The notes under the pieces were generated by a model. It ran no database searches. It was not told the origin of the DNA and saw only the letters and a program-made list of their open reading frames with translations. 6,224 nucleotides of DNA, from contig JALVAI010000409.1 of assembly GCA_027011235.1 (NCBI GenBank), positions 1 through 6,224 on the forward strand, written 5' to 3'. Positions 5,466-6,224 of the stretch are shown here, in pieces (positions within the stretch are counted from its first letter, which is position 1; each line of letters begins with the position of its first letter). A program made the position numbers and the translations under genes. The DNA comes from Desulfobulbaceae bacterium (GTDB lineage: Bacteria > Desulfobacterota > Desulfobulbia > Desulfobulbales > Desulfobulbaceae).

Positions 5466-6224
5466 ATGAGCGAAGAACCATCTGAAAGTATTCGTAAAAA
5501 GCAGGTCGACCTTCTGTACAGACAGCTCCCCTTTTCCCTGCTGACCACGGCAACCGTCTCTATTCTTTTTCTCTTTTTTCTCCGCAACTTTCCCAACCAG
5601 AGGGCATTACAGAGTTGGGTGATGCTGATGTTAACGGTTCTTTTTTTCCGTGCCTGTTCTGTTTTTTTCTATAAAAAAATAAGAAAGCAACCAGACTGTT
5701 CCATCAAACCGGCAGAGATCCTGTTTGTTATCGGAGCCGCGTTGACCGGGGGGACCTGGGGACTCCTTGCCTGCTGGATATACCCGATGACCAATGAGGT
5801 AGGGGCCCACATGCTTATCCTGATTATTCTTGTCGGGATCGCCGGCGGCTCCATTGCCACCCTTTCCTACCGAAAACTGCCGGTCACGCTCTTTGTCTGC
5901 CTGACACTTCTGCCCATCCCCTTTGCCCTTTTCAGTTCTCCCCATGGTCAGGACCTGGCCATTGGGCTTGCCCTGATGATATACACCCTCTTCCTTCTCA
6001 AGAGTGCGATAATATTTCAAAAAAATCACGAGCAATTACTCATCCTGGAGGAAACAGCGACAACCAGAGAAAAAAAGCTGCAGGAATCACAGCTTCTGGC
6101 CGAAGAGGCGAGCCGTTCCAAGTCCAATTTTCTGGCCAATATGAGCCATGAGATTCGCACGCCCATGAATGCCATTATCGGCATGACCAGGTTGATTAAG
6201 GAGACCGATCTGGATCCTCTGCAG
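5466..6224 (+). CDS. Six-helix membrane histidine kinase, C-terminus outside window
   Basis: The frame runs from ATG 5466 to the window end, giving 253 residues without a stop. GAGG sits 4 nt before the ATG, and an in-frame TGA at 5457 rules out an upstream start. After a 20-residue charged N-terminus come about six membrane helices (near 22-40, 50-69, 84-106, 113-133, 138-156, 164-183) with very short loops, so the signal is likely sensed in or at the membrane and not by a large periplasmic domain. A linker helix (186-218) leads to a HisKA dimerisation domain with the H-box from about 220; H228 in MSHEIRTP is the phosphorylated histidine. The H-box wording is typical of hybrid kinases carrying receiver and Hpt domains, but that part is not in the window. 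It lies 39 nt behind the HD-GYP regulator, so the two probably form a cognate pair. The sensor domain family was not recognised. Confidence 0.93.
   Translation, partial: MSEEPSESIRKKQVDLLYRQLPFSLLTTATVSILFLFFLRNFPNQRALQSWVMLMLTVLFFRACSVFFYKKIRKQPDCSIKPAEILFVIGAALTGGTWGLLACWIYPMTNEVGAHMLILIILVGIAGGSIATLSYRKLPVTLFVCLTLLPIPFALFSSPHGQDLAIGLALMIYTLFLLKSAIIFQKNHEQLLILEETATTREKKLQESQLLAEEASRSKSNFLANMSHEIRTPMNAIIGMTRLIKETDLDPLQ

Overview
The window looks like chromosomal DNA from a Gram-negative bacterium. It encodes an outer-membrane-type lipoprotein with a clean lipobox, a second exported protein, and a two-component system with a c-di-GMP phosphodiesterase output. Coding regions are moderately GC-rich and the spacers are clearly more AT-rich. 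The gene types would fit a sulfate-reducer-like member of Desulfobacterota, but this placement is an impression and no phylogenetic marker is present.

Left half (1-3020, minus strand): three genes of unrecognised function are read right to left. They encode an exported coiled-coil protein with a Gly/Ser/Gln-rich linker (3020 to 2190), a 424-residue lipoprotein (2029 to 755), and a membrane-anchored TPR-like protein cut by the left edge (735 to 1). All three are predicted to sit in or face the periplasm, so they look like an envelope cassette. Between the first two lies the most striking non-coding feature: a nearly perfectly symmetrical palindrome of about 107-115 bp. It overlaps and supplies the stop codon of the coiled-coil gene. 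It resembles a mobile palindromic repeat (MITE or REP class) or a structured RNA.

Middle (3021-4406): a 260-nt spacer, then bioD (dethiobiotin synthetase, 3967 to 3281, minus strand) with no other biotin gene in view. A 439-nt divergent spacer follows. It holds a good sigma-70-like promoter for the rightward genes, with an operator-like repeat over its -10 box and a leader of about 270 nt rich in inverted repeats.

Right half (4407-6224, plus strand): a receiver plus HD-GYP response regulator of the RpfG type, followed 39 nt later by a six-helix membrane histidine kinase cut by the right edge. They form a likely operon in which the kinase senses a signal at the membrane and controls c-di-GMP breakdown by its partner.

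No tRNA, rRNA, CRISPR array, transposase gene or origin was seen. The least explained parts are the palindrome and the three-gene envelope cassette; the signalling pair and bioD belong to known families.
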